From positions 62,001 to 126,000 of the forward strand of contig NZ_JAFLJM010000003.1 in assembly GCF_017745675.1 (NCBI RefSeq): a DNA stretch of 64,000 nt, given 5' to 3'. Positions 28,203 through 36,973 of this stretch are shown here, piece by piece. A program made the position numbers and the translations under genes. The notes under the pieces are model-generated. The model was given only the letters and a program-made list of their open reading frames with translations, did not search any database and was not told the DNA's origin. Position 1 is the first letter of the stretch. Each line of letters begins with the position of its first letter. Origin of the DNA: Alkalihalobacillus sp. BA299. Its GTDB lineage: Bacteria > Bacillota > Bacilli > Bacillales > Bacillaceae_F.

Positions 28203-28416
28203 TAACTTTTTTTATTAGATTAAAGCGGTTATGCGAATAAGTGACGATTTTTTTATCTATAGAATTTAATTTTTTTTGTTACTTCTTGAAGAAGAATATT
28301 TAATTACCCATTGTTGATACTGTTTTTCAGAATAACTTCTCTAAGTTACATTTAATGGCCGTACTTTTACTTTCGACAAACATAATTTAAGCGAGAATGA
28401 CTCTATGCCCTCTTCG

Positions 28417-29055
28417 CTACTCTATACAAACTATTTCATAATGAAAATAATCCTTTTCTCTTTTTACTAACTCCTCTTCTAAAGTAGGTAATAGATTTTC
28501 ACACGATTGGTTTGAATCTAATTGCTGAAGTATATGGTTAATTTCATTAGAATGCTCCCGCTTATAATAAACATCAAATGGGAAATGCTGGTTTAAATAT
28601 CTTTCTGATTCCTCCTCCTTGTACTTTTTCATATAAGATAAAAGCGGTTGATACTCGTTTATTGCTATACTTACTCTTACACTTGCGTCTTCATTATTAT
28701 TGTTCAAGTTAAATTCTTCGCCATAATTCATTTGTGTAAAAAGATAATCAATGATTAAAACGTCTTGAAAGGTAAAAAACTCTGCACTCGTATACGGAAC
28801 TTCAACTTCCTGTTCTTCTGTAACAATCAAACTTCCCTCATACACAGTCGTAAATAAATTTTCCTTCATAAACATAGCAGCAGCAACGACAACAATTACG
28901 ATGAAAAACGCGACTATATTTTCAAAACGCTTGTCTTTTATTTTTTTCTTTTTCATCCATTTTGTTATAAGTAGAGAAAACACAGCACAGATAATTCCAA
29001 CCAATAGTATGCCAATCAACGTGAATAGCCAACTTGGAAATATTAACAACATCAT
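28417..29055 (-). CDS. membrane protein of unknown function
   Basis: A 212-residue protein not recognised as a named family. Two transmembrane helices lie near residues 5-30 and 45-63, joined by a very basic stretch (KWMKKKKIKDKRF). The rest is a hydrophilic, acidic, probably extracellular domain rich in Glu, Tyr and Asn, ending in IVCIE. It stands alone, opposite the radical SAM gene. Confidence 0.7.
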   Translation of the reverse strand: MMLLIFPSWLFTLIGILLVGIICAVFSLLITKWMKKKKIKDKRFENIVAFFIVIVVVAAAMFMKENLFTTVYEGSLIVTEEQEVEVPYTSAEFFTFQDVLIIDYLFTQMNYGEEFNLNNNNEDASVRVSIAINEYQPLLSYMKKYKEEESERYLNQHFPFDVYYKREHSNEINHILQQLDSNQSCENLLPTLEEELVKREKDYFHYEIVCIE

Positions 29056-29248
29056 ATCAAATCCTATCTATATAATTATCCATAGAAAATATGGTATCAT
29101 ACTTAACGTATAAATTACTGCTCATAAGCAAAACAATGAACATAAAGGCAATTATTTTTAAAATGTTCATCATAAAATGAAGCTTCTTTTTGGACAATTA
29201 AATTTAAATCTACTAACTTTTAGTATTAAAGAATAGAGGTAAGATAAA

Positions 29249-31015
29249 ATGAAAGTCGTTATTACAACTTTAAATGCGAAGTACATCCATACTTGTCTAG
29301 CTCTTCGCTGTCTAAAAGCTTATGCTGAACCTGAATACCCTGTAGAAATGGTTGAATTTACAATCAAAGATCCAATCATGAATATCGTGACTGAACTTTA
29401 TCAAAAAAATCCTGATGTTATTGGATTTAGTTGTTATATTTGGAATATTGAAGAGACGATTAAAGTCGTAGAAATGCTTAAAAAAGTAATGCCAAATGTG
29501 AAAATCGTTCTCGGTGGACCCGAAGTGTCATATGATACAGCTTATTGGCTAGAGCGCATCCCACAAGCTGATTTTATCGTCATCGGTGAAGGTGAAGAAA
29601 CGTTTAAACTCCTACTAGACGAGCTTGCCCATGATGAAAAGTTTCATATGGTGTTTGGCCTCGCTTATCGAAAAGATAGTAAAGTCATTGTTAATCCTCC
29701 GAGTACAAAGCTTGACTTAAATTCAATTCCGTCACCGTACCGCTTTCAAGAAGATTTACCTGCTCTTTCAAAGCGAGTTACTTACTTTGAAACAAGCCGA
29801 GGCTGTCCTTTTAGTTGTCAATTTTGTTTATCCTCTATTGAAGTTGGGGTCAGGTATTTTGATATTGAACGAGTAAAATCCGATTTACTTTTCTTAATCA
29901 AAAGTGGTGCGAAGCTTATTAAATTCGTCGACCGGACGTTCAATATTAAACGAGATTACGCCCTTGAGATCTTTCAGTTTCTCATTGATAACCACGAGGG
30001 GTGTGTATTCCAATTTGAAATAACCGCTGATATTATGCGTCCAGAAGTACTGGAGTTTTTAAATCGAAACGCACCTGCTGGAATTTTCCGCTTTGAAATA
30101 GGAGTTCAGTCCACAAATGATGCGACAAATGAACTCGTAAAACGAAAACAAAATTTTGAAAAGCTCTCTCGAACGGTAACACTTGTTAAAGAAGGTGGAA
30201 AAATTGATCAGCATCTTGACTTAATTGCTGGCTTACCCGAGGAGAATTATGAGTCATTTAAAAATACATTTAATGATGTATTTGCACTGCGTCCTGAGGA
30301 ACTACAACTTGGATTCTTAAAAATGTTAAGAGGGACAGGACTTCGCCTGCGTGCAGATGACCACGATTATGTATTTATGGAGCATGCACCATACGAAATC
30401 TTAGGAAACAATGTTTTGCCTTTTGAAGATATCGTTCGGATTAAACGTGTCGAAGATGTATTAGAAAAGTACTGGAACGATCATCGCATGGATGAAACAG
30501 TTGAATACTTAGTGACTAAAGAATTCACTTCAGCCTTTGATTTCTTCCAGGAATTTGGGGATTTTTGGGATAAACAAGGCTGGGCAAAAATTGGTCATCA
30601 ACTCGAAGATTTGTTTCGTAGACTATTTCAATTTTTACAAGAAAGAAATACAAAGAACATCGAAACCATCCACGGCCTAATGGTTTATGATTACTTTATT
30701 CGCCATAAGCATAAACCTCGTTCAACATGGTGGAAATTCTCATTAACGAAAGAAGCTCAATCTCGTTATTTGAAATCAATCGCTACTTCACCTCATTTAG
30801 TTTCTGAGGAATTTAGTAAATTAAGACTGTCAGAAAAAGACCTTCATAAACATACAATGATTGAAGTTCTGTCTTTTGATCTTGATCACTATTTACAGAC
30901 AAAAGAAGTAATTTTACAAGAGCAGCTAATGATTACTTACTTTAATCCAAAAGAGCAGAATACGACACACTATACTTCATCATTACACAATCTAGAGCAA
31001 GGCGCCTTATCATAA
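29249..31015 (+). CDS. B12-binding domain radical SAM protein (DUF4080 type)
   Basis: A 588-residue protein with three parts. A cobalamin-binding-like Rossmann domain spans about 1-140 (VIGFSCYIWNIEET, VLGGPEVSYD). The radical SAM core has its 4Fe-4S cysteines C186, C190 and C193 in SRGCPFSCQFC. A C-terminal DUF4080-like domain follows. Members are common in bacilli and are thought to be methyltransferases or related enzymes, but the reaction is unknown. ATG follows GAGGTAAG. Its stop lies in the terminator hairpin. Confidence 0.92.
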   Translation: MKVVITTLNAKYIHTCLALRCLKAYAEPEYPVEMVEFTIKDPIMNIVTELYQKNPDVIGFSCYIWNIEETIKVVEMLKKVMPNVKIVLGGPEVSYDTAYWLERIPQADFIVIGEGEETFKLLLDELAHDEKFHMVFGLAYRKDSKVIVNPPSTKLDLNSIPSPYRFQEDLPALSKRVTYFETSRGCPFSCQFCLSSIEVGVRYFDIERVKSDLLFLIKSGAKLIKFVDRTFNIKRDYALEIFQFLIDNHEGCVFQFEITADIMRPEVLEFLNRNAPAGIFRFEIGVQSTNDATNELVKRKQNFEKLSRTVTLVKEGGKIDQHLDLIAGLPEENYESFKNTFNDVFALRPEELQLGFLKMLRGTGLRLRADDHDYVFMEHAPYEILGNNVLPFEDIVRIKRVEDVLEKYWNDHRMDETVEYLVTKEFTSAFDFFQEFGDFWDKQGWAKIGHQLEDLFRRLFQFLQERNTKNIETIHGLMVYDYFIRHKHKPRSTWWKFSLTKEAQSRYLKSIATSPHLVSEEFSKLRLSEKDLHKHTMIEVLSFDLDHYLQTKEVILQEQLMITYFNPKEQNTTHYTSSLHNLEQGALS

Positions 31016-31025
31016 GGCGTTTTTT
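31003..31025 (+). terminator. intrinsic terminator overlapping the radical SAM stop codon
   Basis: CGCCTTA and TAAGGCG with a three-base loop, followed by TTTTTT. The stop codon lies in the hairpin. Confidence 0.75.
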
Positions 31026-31053
31026 CTAATACATAAGAAGGGGGAGGTATTAT

Positions 31054-31965
31054 ATGACCCGCTGGGCATATTTATCAATTGCTATAGGTGCCGCACTCTG
31101 GGGGACGATCGGGATCTTTGTCAAAGAACTATATAGTCTTGGTTTAACACCAGTACAAGTCGTAACTCTTCGTGTAAGCTGTGCTGTTTTTTTTCTAATC
31201 GGCTATTGCTTTTTTGTTAACCGAAAGTGGTTACGTATTCGATTCAATGATAGTCCCATTTTTATTGGAACAGGAATCATTAGTATTGTTTTTTTCAATT
31301 GGTGTTTTTTTATCGCTATTCAGGAAACGTCAATTTCAGTTGCTGCCATCTTACTATATACAGCTCCTGCTTTCGTTCTCCTTCTATCTCGATTTATTTT
31401 TAAAGAAGCGTTAACTGCACGAAAGCTCATTTCCCTTACCTTCAGCCTTTTGGGCTGTATACTCGTCGTTGAACTGCTCCCAAGTGGTTCTATTACAATG
31501 ACGACAGTTGGGGTTATTGCTGGTTTGGGTTCTGGATTATTTTATGGCTTGTACAGTATATTTGGGAAGTTTGCTTTACAAAAATATCATCCCATGACGG
31601 TCACCATATATACTTTCGTATTTGCAACTCTATTTATACTTCCTGTTAGTCAAATTTGGACGTGGGTTGGCCAGTTGAACGATTTTAAAATATGGATGTA
31701 CGCTGCTAGTTTAGGGTTATTCCCAACTGTATTGGCATTTATTTTTTATACTAAAGGTCTTGATCAGGTAGAAGCAGGAAAAGCGTCAATAATAGCAACG
31801 TTAGAGCCTGTTGTAGCCGCATTTAATGGCATGCTGCTTTATTACGAAGTATTATCGATTTGGCAATACACGGGAATTGTTCTCGTAATTATTTCCGTTA
31901 TTGCAGTTCAAAATATACCCTTATCAAAATTTTTAGGAAGAGCAAAAATGGATCACTCTGCTTAA
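31054..31965 (+). CDS. DMT superfamily (EamA) transporter
   Basis: A 303-residue protein with ten predicted transmembrane helices in two EamA repeats. It has the start WAYLSIAIGAALWGTIGIFVKELY and the second-half segment FPTVLAFIFYTKGLDQVEAGKASIIATLEPV, both typical of RhaT/YicL-like exporters of amino acids or metabolites. ATG follows GGGGGAGG at good spacing. Confidence 0.92.
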   Translation: MTRWAYLSIAIGAALWGTIGIFVKELYSLGLTPVQVVTLRVSCAVFFLIGYCFFVNRKWLRIRFNDSPIFIGTGIISIVFFNWCFFIAIQETSISVAAILLYTAPAFVLLLSRFIFKEALTARKLISLTFSLLGCILVVELLPSGSITMTTVGVIAGLGSGLFYGLYSIFGKFALQKYHPMTVTIYTFVFATLFILPVSQIWTWVGQLNDFKIWMYAASLGLFPTVLAFIFYTKGLDQVEAGKASIIATLEPVVAAFNGMLLYYEVLSIWQYTGIVLVIISVIAVQNIPLSKFLGRAKMDHSA

Positions 31966-32014
31966 ATTGTTAAGTGTTATTAATTTGATTTTACCTTTTA
32001 AAAGTCTTATTCTT

Positions 32015-32224
32015 ATGCAAAAAGAGTGGAGGTACAATACAAACCTTAAAGAAATCATAGATGCATATGACGATCATATGGAACAGTATACAAAGAAGCG
32101 CTCGAATGGACAAACTTCATCCAATTGGTCTAAGCGAGTCACATCCTTTTATAGTAAACCTTATTACCAAAACATTGCACAAATGCTGAAGCAACAAGGG
32201 TTTACTTGTAAAAATATGAAGTGA
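32015..32224 (+). CDS. small hypothetical protein
   Basis: A 69-residue frame from ATG at 32015 (MQKEWRYNTNLKEIIDAYDD); a TTG two bases after the transporter stop would give 85 residues. The product is hydrophilic, basic and tyrosine-rich. GGAGG lies inside the first codons, so the true start could be the in-frame Met in HMEQYTKKRS. Not recognised. It lies before a strong terminator and in the same direction as the exporter, which supports expression but does not prove it. Confidence 0.45.
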   Translation: MQKEWRYNTNLKEIIDAYDDHMEQYTKKRSNGQTSSNWSKRVTSFYSKPYYQNIAQMLKQQGFTCKNMK

Positions 32225-32259
32225 TTTAGGAATATTTAGCTTACTTCATGTAGAATTTC

Positions 32260-32306
32260 AAAAAAGAAGGCTAACCATTTTAAAAAAATTGGTTAGCCTT
32301 CTTTTT
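32260..32306. terminator. bidirectional terminator between the small ORF and tctA
   Basis: AAGAAGGCTAACCA pairs with TGGTTAGCCTTCTTTTT across an AT loop; A-run and T-run flank it. Confidence 0.9.
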
Positions 32307-32360
32307 GGGTTTAATCTAATGTTAAGCTTTAAAGGGAAGTCACAGAGCGATGATTTACCT

Positions 32361-33881
32361 TTAAACAGTTCCTTTATTCCTTGCATTTGTTTTTTTCGTC
32401 TGCCAAATCGTAAATAAAATTGATATAACTGTTAAGATTAAAAAAGCTAAAGAAATCGGTCTTGTAAAGAATAAGGTCCAGTCGGGGTCTGACATAAACG
32501 CTCGCCTTAAATTAACTTCCGCAATAGGTCCAAGTATAACACCGATAATCGCAGGAGCTAATGAAAAGTCATACTTCGTAAAAATATAGCCGACAATTCC
32601 CATAGCTAAGAGAATATATAAATCAGTTAAACGATTATTAAGTACAAACGTACCCACTACACATAAAAATAAAATAACAGGAACTAAAACATGTGTAGGA
32701 ATTTGTGTCACCTTCATAAAATAACGAATCCCTAAAAATTGAGTAATTAGCATCCAAAATGAAGCAACAAAAAAGGCAAAGAAGATACCACCTACTACAT
32801 TAGGTTCATTTACAATTAATAAAGGTCCAGGTGTAATCCCGTGCACCATTAAAGCAGAAAGCAAAACAGCTGTTACTGCAGAACCAGGAATACCTAGAGC
32901 GACCGTAGGTATTAAATCTCCGCCAACTGTAGAGTTATTTCCAGCTTCAGATGCAATAACACCTTCTTCACAGCCAGTCCCAAATTTCTCAGGATTTTTT
33001 GACCATTTCTTCGCTTGGTCATAAGCAACGATATTAGCGATGCTTCCACCAGCACCAGGAATTGCTCCTATAATCGATCCAATGGCCGAAGAACCGATTA
33101 GGTTTCCAGGCTTAGATAAAACGATTTTCAATGTTTTTAATGGACGAAGGACAAAATTCATATGTTGGAGTTTGTCTTTTTGCCGATCTTGACTATCTTT
33201 CATTAACTCCTTACGCTCTAATGACACTAAAAGTCGAGAAATCGCAAACATACCAATTAACACTACAAGAAAGGGGATACCTGCTCTTAAGGCTCTTAAA
33301 TCAAAGGAAAAACGGGATAAACCTGAAATTGGATCTGCACCAACAGTAGCAATTAAAAGTCCAAATAAACCAGCAATCAATCCTTTAATAATTGAATCCC
33401 CTGTCACACTAGCGATTATGGTTAATGAAACAATTATTAAAGAAAACATCTCCCATGGACCAAAAAGTAAAGCAAACTTTGCAATTTGAGGTGCAATAGA
33501 AACTAATAAAAGCAAACTAATAATAGAGCTTAAAAATGAAGCCCAAATACCAATGGAAAGTGCTTTTCCAGGTTCACCTTTTTTCGTCATTGGATAAGCA
33601 TCAAAGGTTGTAGCTATTGAAGAAGGAGTACCAGGTATACCTAATAATGCTGCACTTATCAAACCACCTGACATTCCACCTACAAATACTCCTATCATTG
33701 CTGCCACACCAGCAACAGGCTCCATTCCAAAGGTAAGAGGTAAGGTGAGTACAATGGCCATAGCTACAGTAAATCCTGGAATTAAGCCTGCTAAAATCCC
33801 AACTATGACACCTAATAATATGATTAAGAGTATTCTTATCTGAAAAATTTCTGAAATCCCTAATAATAGTAAATCAAACAA
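32361..33881 (-). CDS. tctA: tripartite tricarboxylate transporter permease, TctA family
   Basis: A 506-residue protein with about 12 transmembrane helices and the TctA signatures GVIVGILAGLIPGFTVAMA, LLGIPGTPSSIATTFDAYP and IGAIPGAGGSIANIVAYDQAKKWSKNPEKFGTG. It forms the large channel subunit that moves a carboxylate captured by TctC. Start is TTG, preceded by AGGAGG at 8 bases. It is the last gene of tctCBA. Confidence 0.94.
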   Translation of the reverse strand: MFDLLLLGISEIFQIRILLIILLGVIVGILAGLIPGFTVAMAIVLTLPLTFGMEPVAGVAAMIGVFVGGMSGGLISAALLGIPGTPSSIATTFDAYPMTKKGEPGKALSIGIWASFLSSIISLLLLVSIAPQIAKFALLFGPWEMFSLIIVSLTIIASVTGDSIIKGLIAGLFGLLIATVGADPISGLSRFSFDLRALRAGIPFLVVLIGMFAISRLLVSLERKELMKDSQDRQKDKLQHMNFVLRPLKTLKIVLSKPGNLIGSSAIGSIIGAIPGAGGSIANIVAYDQAKKWSKNPEKFGTGCEEGVIASEAGNNSTVGGDLIPTVALGIPGSAVTAVLLSALMVHGITPGPLLIVNEPNVVGGIFFAFFVASFWMLITQFLGIRYFMKVTQIPTHVLVPVILFLCVVGTFVLNNRLTDLYILLAMGIVGYIFTKYDFSLAPAIIGVILGPIAEVNLRRAFMSDPDWTLFFTRPISLAFLILTVISILFTIWQTKKTNARNKGTV

Positions 33882-33905
33882 CTTTGTAACCTCCTTTCCT
33901 AACGA

Positions 33906-34388
33906 TTAGAAGAATAATCCTGACGGAAATCTAACGTGTAAAACATTTTCAAAGAATAAATATGTGCTGAAGGTAATAACTACAGCTACAACAGAAATGA
34001 TAAAAATATTTTTTTTCTTTTTAGGACCAATGATTAGTCCCGTTGTGATAATAAAAACAATAGTTGTCAAAACAAAACCTATAAACTGCATAATAAAGAT
34101 ATATAAAAATAGACTAATTAAAGTAAAAAAGACAAGTTTATGCTCTTTATATACTCCTCTTAGGTATTCTCTTAAATCAAGCTTGGCTATTTCAGCTTTT
34201 TGACTTAGTAATTCCTTTGCTTTAGAAATGACCAACATCAGAGATAAAATACCTAATAATACTGCTATCAATTTTGGAAAAGAGCCTGCATTTAGATGAA
34301 CTTCATTAAAATATGGAAAATCTCCAGACTGAGAGTAAATCACTATGCATATTATAATAAGAGCAATTCCAATTAGTATTTCTCCCAT
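33906..34388 (-). CDS. tctB: tripartite tricarboxylate transporter small subunit, TctB family
   Basis: A small membrane protein with about four helices, as expected for TctB. The longest frame has 168 residues, but GGAGGAGG lies six bases before the ninth codon (MGEILIG), which gives 160 residues and is preferred. It pairs with TctA in the membrane. It is separated from tctC by a terminator hairpin. Confidence 0.88.
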   Translation of the reverse strand: MGEILIGIALIIICIVIYSQSGDFPYFNEVHLNAGSFPKLIAVLLGILSLMLVISKAKELLSQKAEIAKLDLREYLRGVYKEHKLVFFTLISLFLYIFIMQFIGFVLTTIVFIITTGLIIGPKKKKNIFIISVVAVVITFSTYLFFENVLHVRFPSGLFF

Positions 34389-34439
34389 AGTCATCCTCCT
34401 CCCTTGACGCATTTTTTATCAAGATAACTCTAGTCATAT

Positions 34440-34470
34440 GAAAAAAGGGGCCTCACCTGGCCCCTTTTTC
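34440..34470. terminator. hairpin between tctC and tctB
   Basis: AAAAAAGGGGCC and GGCCCCTTTTTC form a strong GC stem with T-run. As an internal attenuator it would leave more binding protein than membrane subunits. Confidence 0.85.
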
Positions 34471-34508
34471 ATTAAGGCTATTTAGCAATAATTCAAGTGG
34501 GATAATAT

Positions 34509-35477
34509 TTATTCAGAAATTTCTTCAATAATTTCTTTAATAATAGCATCCTGTTTTTCTAAATGTTCTTTATATTCTTGAGGTCCCATGAAAGCTACCT
34601 CTGCTCCTACATTATTTACAGCTTCTATAAAGGCTGGATCATTCGCTGTTTCTTCAAACGCTTTACCTAGAAGGTCAATAATTTCTTGAGGCGTTCCTTT
34701 TGGTGCAACATACCCTCTGTTAAGCCCTAAAAGAATATCGTATCCACTCTCAACAAATGTTGGAAGGTCAGGAGCCTTTTCAATTCTCTCTTCAGTACCA
34801 ATCGCAATAAACTTCATATGTCCTGCTTCTACAAAATCCTTAGCTGAACCATAATCAACGATCGCCGCATCGATATGTCCACCTGCAAGAGCTTGAATAG
34901 CTTCACTTAATCCTTCATATCCAACTAGATTATAATTGATGTCTAGTGCCTTTCCCATTTGCTCTACCCAGACACGAGGAATACCTGCAACAGTACCACC
35001 AAATCTAACTTCTTCTTTTTTCCCATATTCAACGAACTCTTCTAAAGTATTAATATTCAGATCACTAGCAACAGCTAAAATTTGATCTGTAGCTGACATA
35101 GCTGCAATAGGTTCAAAATTATCAAAATTAATTGGTGTAATTCCTGAATGATGCGCAACAAGTAGTCCTTCATGGATTTGGCCAAGGTTGTACCCATTAG
35201 CTTCTTTTTCTTCCAACTCCTCAAGTCCTACAGTTCCTCCAACCCCAGGAAGATTGATTGCTACAAATGTAGTATCAATATGGTTTTGAGCATGTTCAAG
35301 TACAATTCTCCCCTCAATATCACTACCGCCACCTGGCGACCATGGAATAATCATTTCAATTTCTCTATTGGGAAAATCTTCAACAGATGCCTCTTTTCCT
35401 CCACAAGCCATTAATGTTATAGCAGTTAGAGAAATCATACTTGCTATGGTTGCTACCTTGAAAAATTTCTTATTCAA
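34509..35477 (-). CDS. tctC: tripartite tricarboxylate transporter substrate-binding lipoprotein, TctC family
   Basis: A Bug/TctC-type binding protein with lipobox LMACGG. The ligand-loop sequence IEMIIPWSPGGGSDIEGR and GVGGTVGLEEL are diagnostic. The longest frame starts at 35528, but the likely start is TTG at 35477 (LNKKFFKVA), with GGGGAG seven bases upstream; this gives 322 residues and a normal signal peptide. The ligand is a di- or tricarboxylate or similar acid. Confidence 0.92.
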   Translation of the reverse strand: MNKKFFKVATIASMISLTAITLMACGGKEASVEDFPNREIEMIIPWSPGGGSDIEGRIVLEHAQNHIDTTFVAINLPGVGGTVGLEELEEKEANGYNLGQIHEGLLVAHHSGITPINFDNFEPIAAMSATDQILAVASDLNINTLEEFVEYGKKEEVRFGGTVAGIPRVWVEQMGKALDINYNLVGYEGLSEAIQALAGGHIDAAIVDYGSAKDFVEAGHMKFIAIGTEERIEKAPDLPTFVESGYDILLGLNRGYVAPKGTPQEIIDLLGKAFEETANDPAFIEAVNNVGAEVAFMGPQEYKEHLEKQDAIIKEIIEEISE

Positions 35478-35528
35478 TTTGTCTCTCCCCTTTTTTATAT
35501 TTAATTTAACCAATGGTAATAATTTCAT

Positions 35529-36056
35529 CCCCGTAAAAAAAACAGTATTGCATATTCTGATAACTAATAATAAATTTCGACTAAATAAAAATTCTGATAA
35601 TTTTTTTTAGTGAAATTAACATATTGATTATCAGCCTGTATTTTTCAAGAAATGAATTAAATTCTGAAAATAATTAGAAAATTATTTTTTATTAGTATAA
35701 TTGATTACGAATCTACAGTCAATAACTAAATCAATTATTTTCCTTCCTAAAAGTTATTTTTATTTATTTTTTAATTACCTTTTGTATTATTTTTTATATC
35801 TTATATTACAAAAAGATATTTTTTCAATAATTATCTTTTTCTGGAAAATAACTTCAGACTATATTTCAATATATTATTTTCTTGACTTATACAAACTAAA
35901 AACCGATATAAATTGTATTCTAATTTTTCAAAACTAATTAAATAGATGGCCATGCACTTTAAATTTGATTGATCTAAAAATATATGTTGTATACCCTCTT
36001 ATACTGTAGTTCATCCTAAAAATACATGTGGATCCTTAATTTTCAAAGAAGATAAA
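35529..36056. other. AT-rich gene-free region
   Basis: About 530 bp of very AT-rich DNA between tctC and the Lrp gene. It must hold the tctC promoter. A 78-codon frame at 35701-35937 has low-complexity F/Y/L/I composition and no ribosome-binding site and is not accepted as a gene. No repeat or RNA was recognised. Confidence 0.6.
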
Positions 36057-36084
36057 TTGTATAACTTCTCCAATGTGATAAAAT
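36057..36084 (+). promoter_or_regulatory. candidate SigA promoter of the Lrp-type gene
   Basis: TTGTAT and TAAAAT are separated by 16 bp, 43 bp upstream of the chosen ATG. Confidence 0.5.
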
Positions 36085-36127
36085 TAGATATAATAAACTT
36101 CTATACTATTTATAAGTGGTGAATATA

Positions 36128-36577
36128 ATGAAGATTGACGCTACTGATAAGAAAATCCTTCAATTACTTATCGATAATGGACGTATGTCATACGTTGATA
36201 TTGCCAAAGAACTCGGACTTTCTCGCGTAGCCATTAGAGAGCGTATTAACCAATTAATTGAAGAAGATGTTATTGAAAAATTTAGTGTGATCATTAATTC
36301 AGATAAGGTTGGAAAAAAGGTGTCGGCATTCTTTGAGGTGGATTGCGAACCAACTTCTTTAGTCTCAGTTGCTGAAACGTTAGCTGAAAACCCAAAAGTC
36401 GCTAGCTGTTACCAAATGACTGGACCTAGTACATTACACATGCATGTTCTTGTTGAAGACTTTGAAGAATTAGAACACTTTATCAACGAAGAACTCTACG
36501 CCTTAAAAGGGATTACTCGAGTTGAAAGCCATATCCTACTTCGCCGTTTTAAGAGTAGAACGGGTCTTAAGTTATAA
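36128..36577 (+). CDS. Lrp/AsnC family transcriptional regulator (YwrC/ChrS-like)
   Basis: A 149-residue Lrp-type protein with an N-terminal helix-turn-helix (LLIDNGRMSYVDIAKELGLS) and a C-terminal RAM/AsnC ligand domain (VASCYQMTGPSTLHMHVLVED). The ATG at 36128, with GGTGA seven bases before it, is preferred to the GTG at 36116. With the GGT-family and two chromate-transporter genes it forms the same gene set as ywrC-ywrD-ywrB-ywrA of Bacillus subtilis, where the regulator acts on the chromate transporter genes. Confidence 0.9.
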   Translation: MKIDATDKKILQLLIDNGRMSYVDIAKELGLSRVAIRERINQLIEEDVIEKFSVIINSDKVGKKVSAFFEVDCEPTSLVSVAETLAENPKVASCYQMTGPSTLHMHVLVEDFEELEHFINEELYALKGITRVESHILLRRFKSRTGLKL

Positions 36578-36581
36578 ATAA

Positions 36582-36728
36582 GAAAAGCGGAAGCGCCCGT
36601 TTAGCGGCGTATGGACTGAAGCCCTCCGTATGAGATAAAGTAAACACGGTGAGTGCTAACGAGTCGATGTTGACTTATCGTAAGGAGGAGAGCGAAGTCC
36701 ACTAGACGCTGGGCGCTGCAGCTAGACA
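36582..36728. repeat. structured intergenic repeat, copy 1
   Basis: It begins GAAAAGCGGAAG and ends TGCAGCTAGACA, exactly like copy 2, but the interior differs. AGCGCCC (36592-36598) pairs with GGGCGCT (36711-36717), and GTTTAG (36599-36604) with CTAGAC (36702-36707). Repeats of this general look are known in bacilli as dispersed intergenic elements; the class has no name that I can give with confidence. Confidence 0.75.
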
Positions 36729-36731
36729 ATA

Positions 36732-36854
36732 GAAAAGCGGAAGGTGTCTGCTTATCGGCGACAAGAGCTGGAGGGCCAGCAATTAGTGTCCTGACTTTTG
36801 GACACGTTTGATGGACCGAAGTGACCTCGAGCCGATGACACCTGCAGCTAGACA
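36732..36854. repeat. structured intergenic repeat, copy 2
   Basis: It has the same ends as copy 1, three bases away. Here AGGTGTC (36742-36748) pairs with GACACCT (36837-36843), and ATCGGC (36754-36759) with GCCGAT (36831-36836). Stem sequences differ from copy 1 but pairing is kept. Confidence 0.75.
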
Positions 36855-36886
36855 TCCTCGAAACCTATGCTTTCTTATTCGGCAAT

Positions 36887-36918
36887 GAAAAACCCTGCTT
36901 AAATATGCAGGGTTTTTT
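36887..36918. terminator. bidirectional terminator before the GGT-family gene end
   Basis: AAAAACCCTGC and GCAGGGTTTTTT with an 8-base loop; serves the convergent Lrp and GGT-family genes. Confidence 0.9.
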
Positions 36919-36973
36919 CGGAGTGAATACCATTTGGTTCAAATTTTTTTACCAATTTCATCGTCACTGATTA

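Noticed and set aside
28126..28416. T-box or tryptophan leader before the TrpXYZ-type operon
   Set aside because: No T-box core sequence, no specifier-like structure and no terminator/antiterminator pair were found.
35701..35937. 78-codon frame in AT-rich DNA
   Set aside because: Low-complexity Phe/Tyr/Leu composition, no ribosome-binding site, no similarity recognised; expected by chance in such AT-rich sequence.
36601..36855. 84-codon minus-strand frame across the repeat pair
   Set aside because: It runs through both structured repeats, has no ribosome-binding site and its sequence reflects the repeats rather than a protein.
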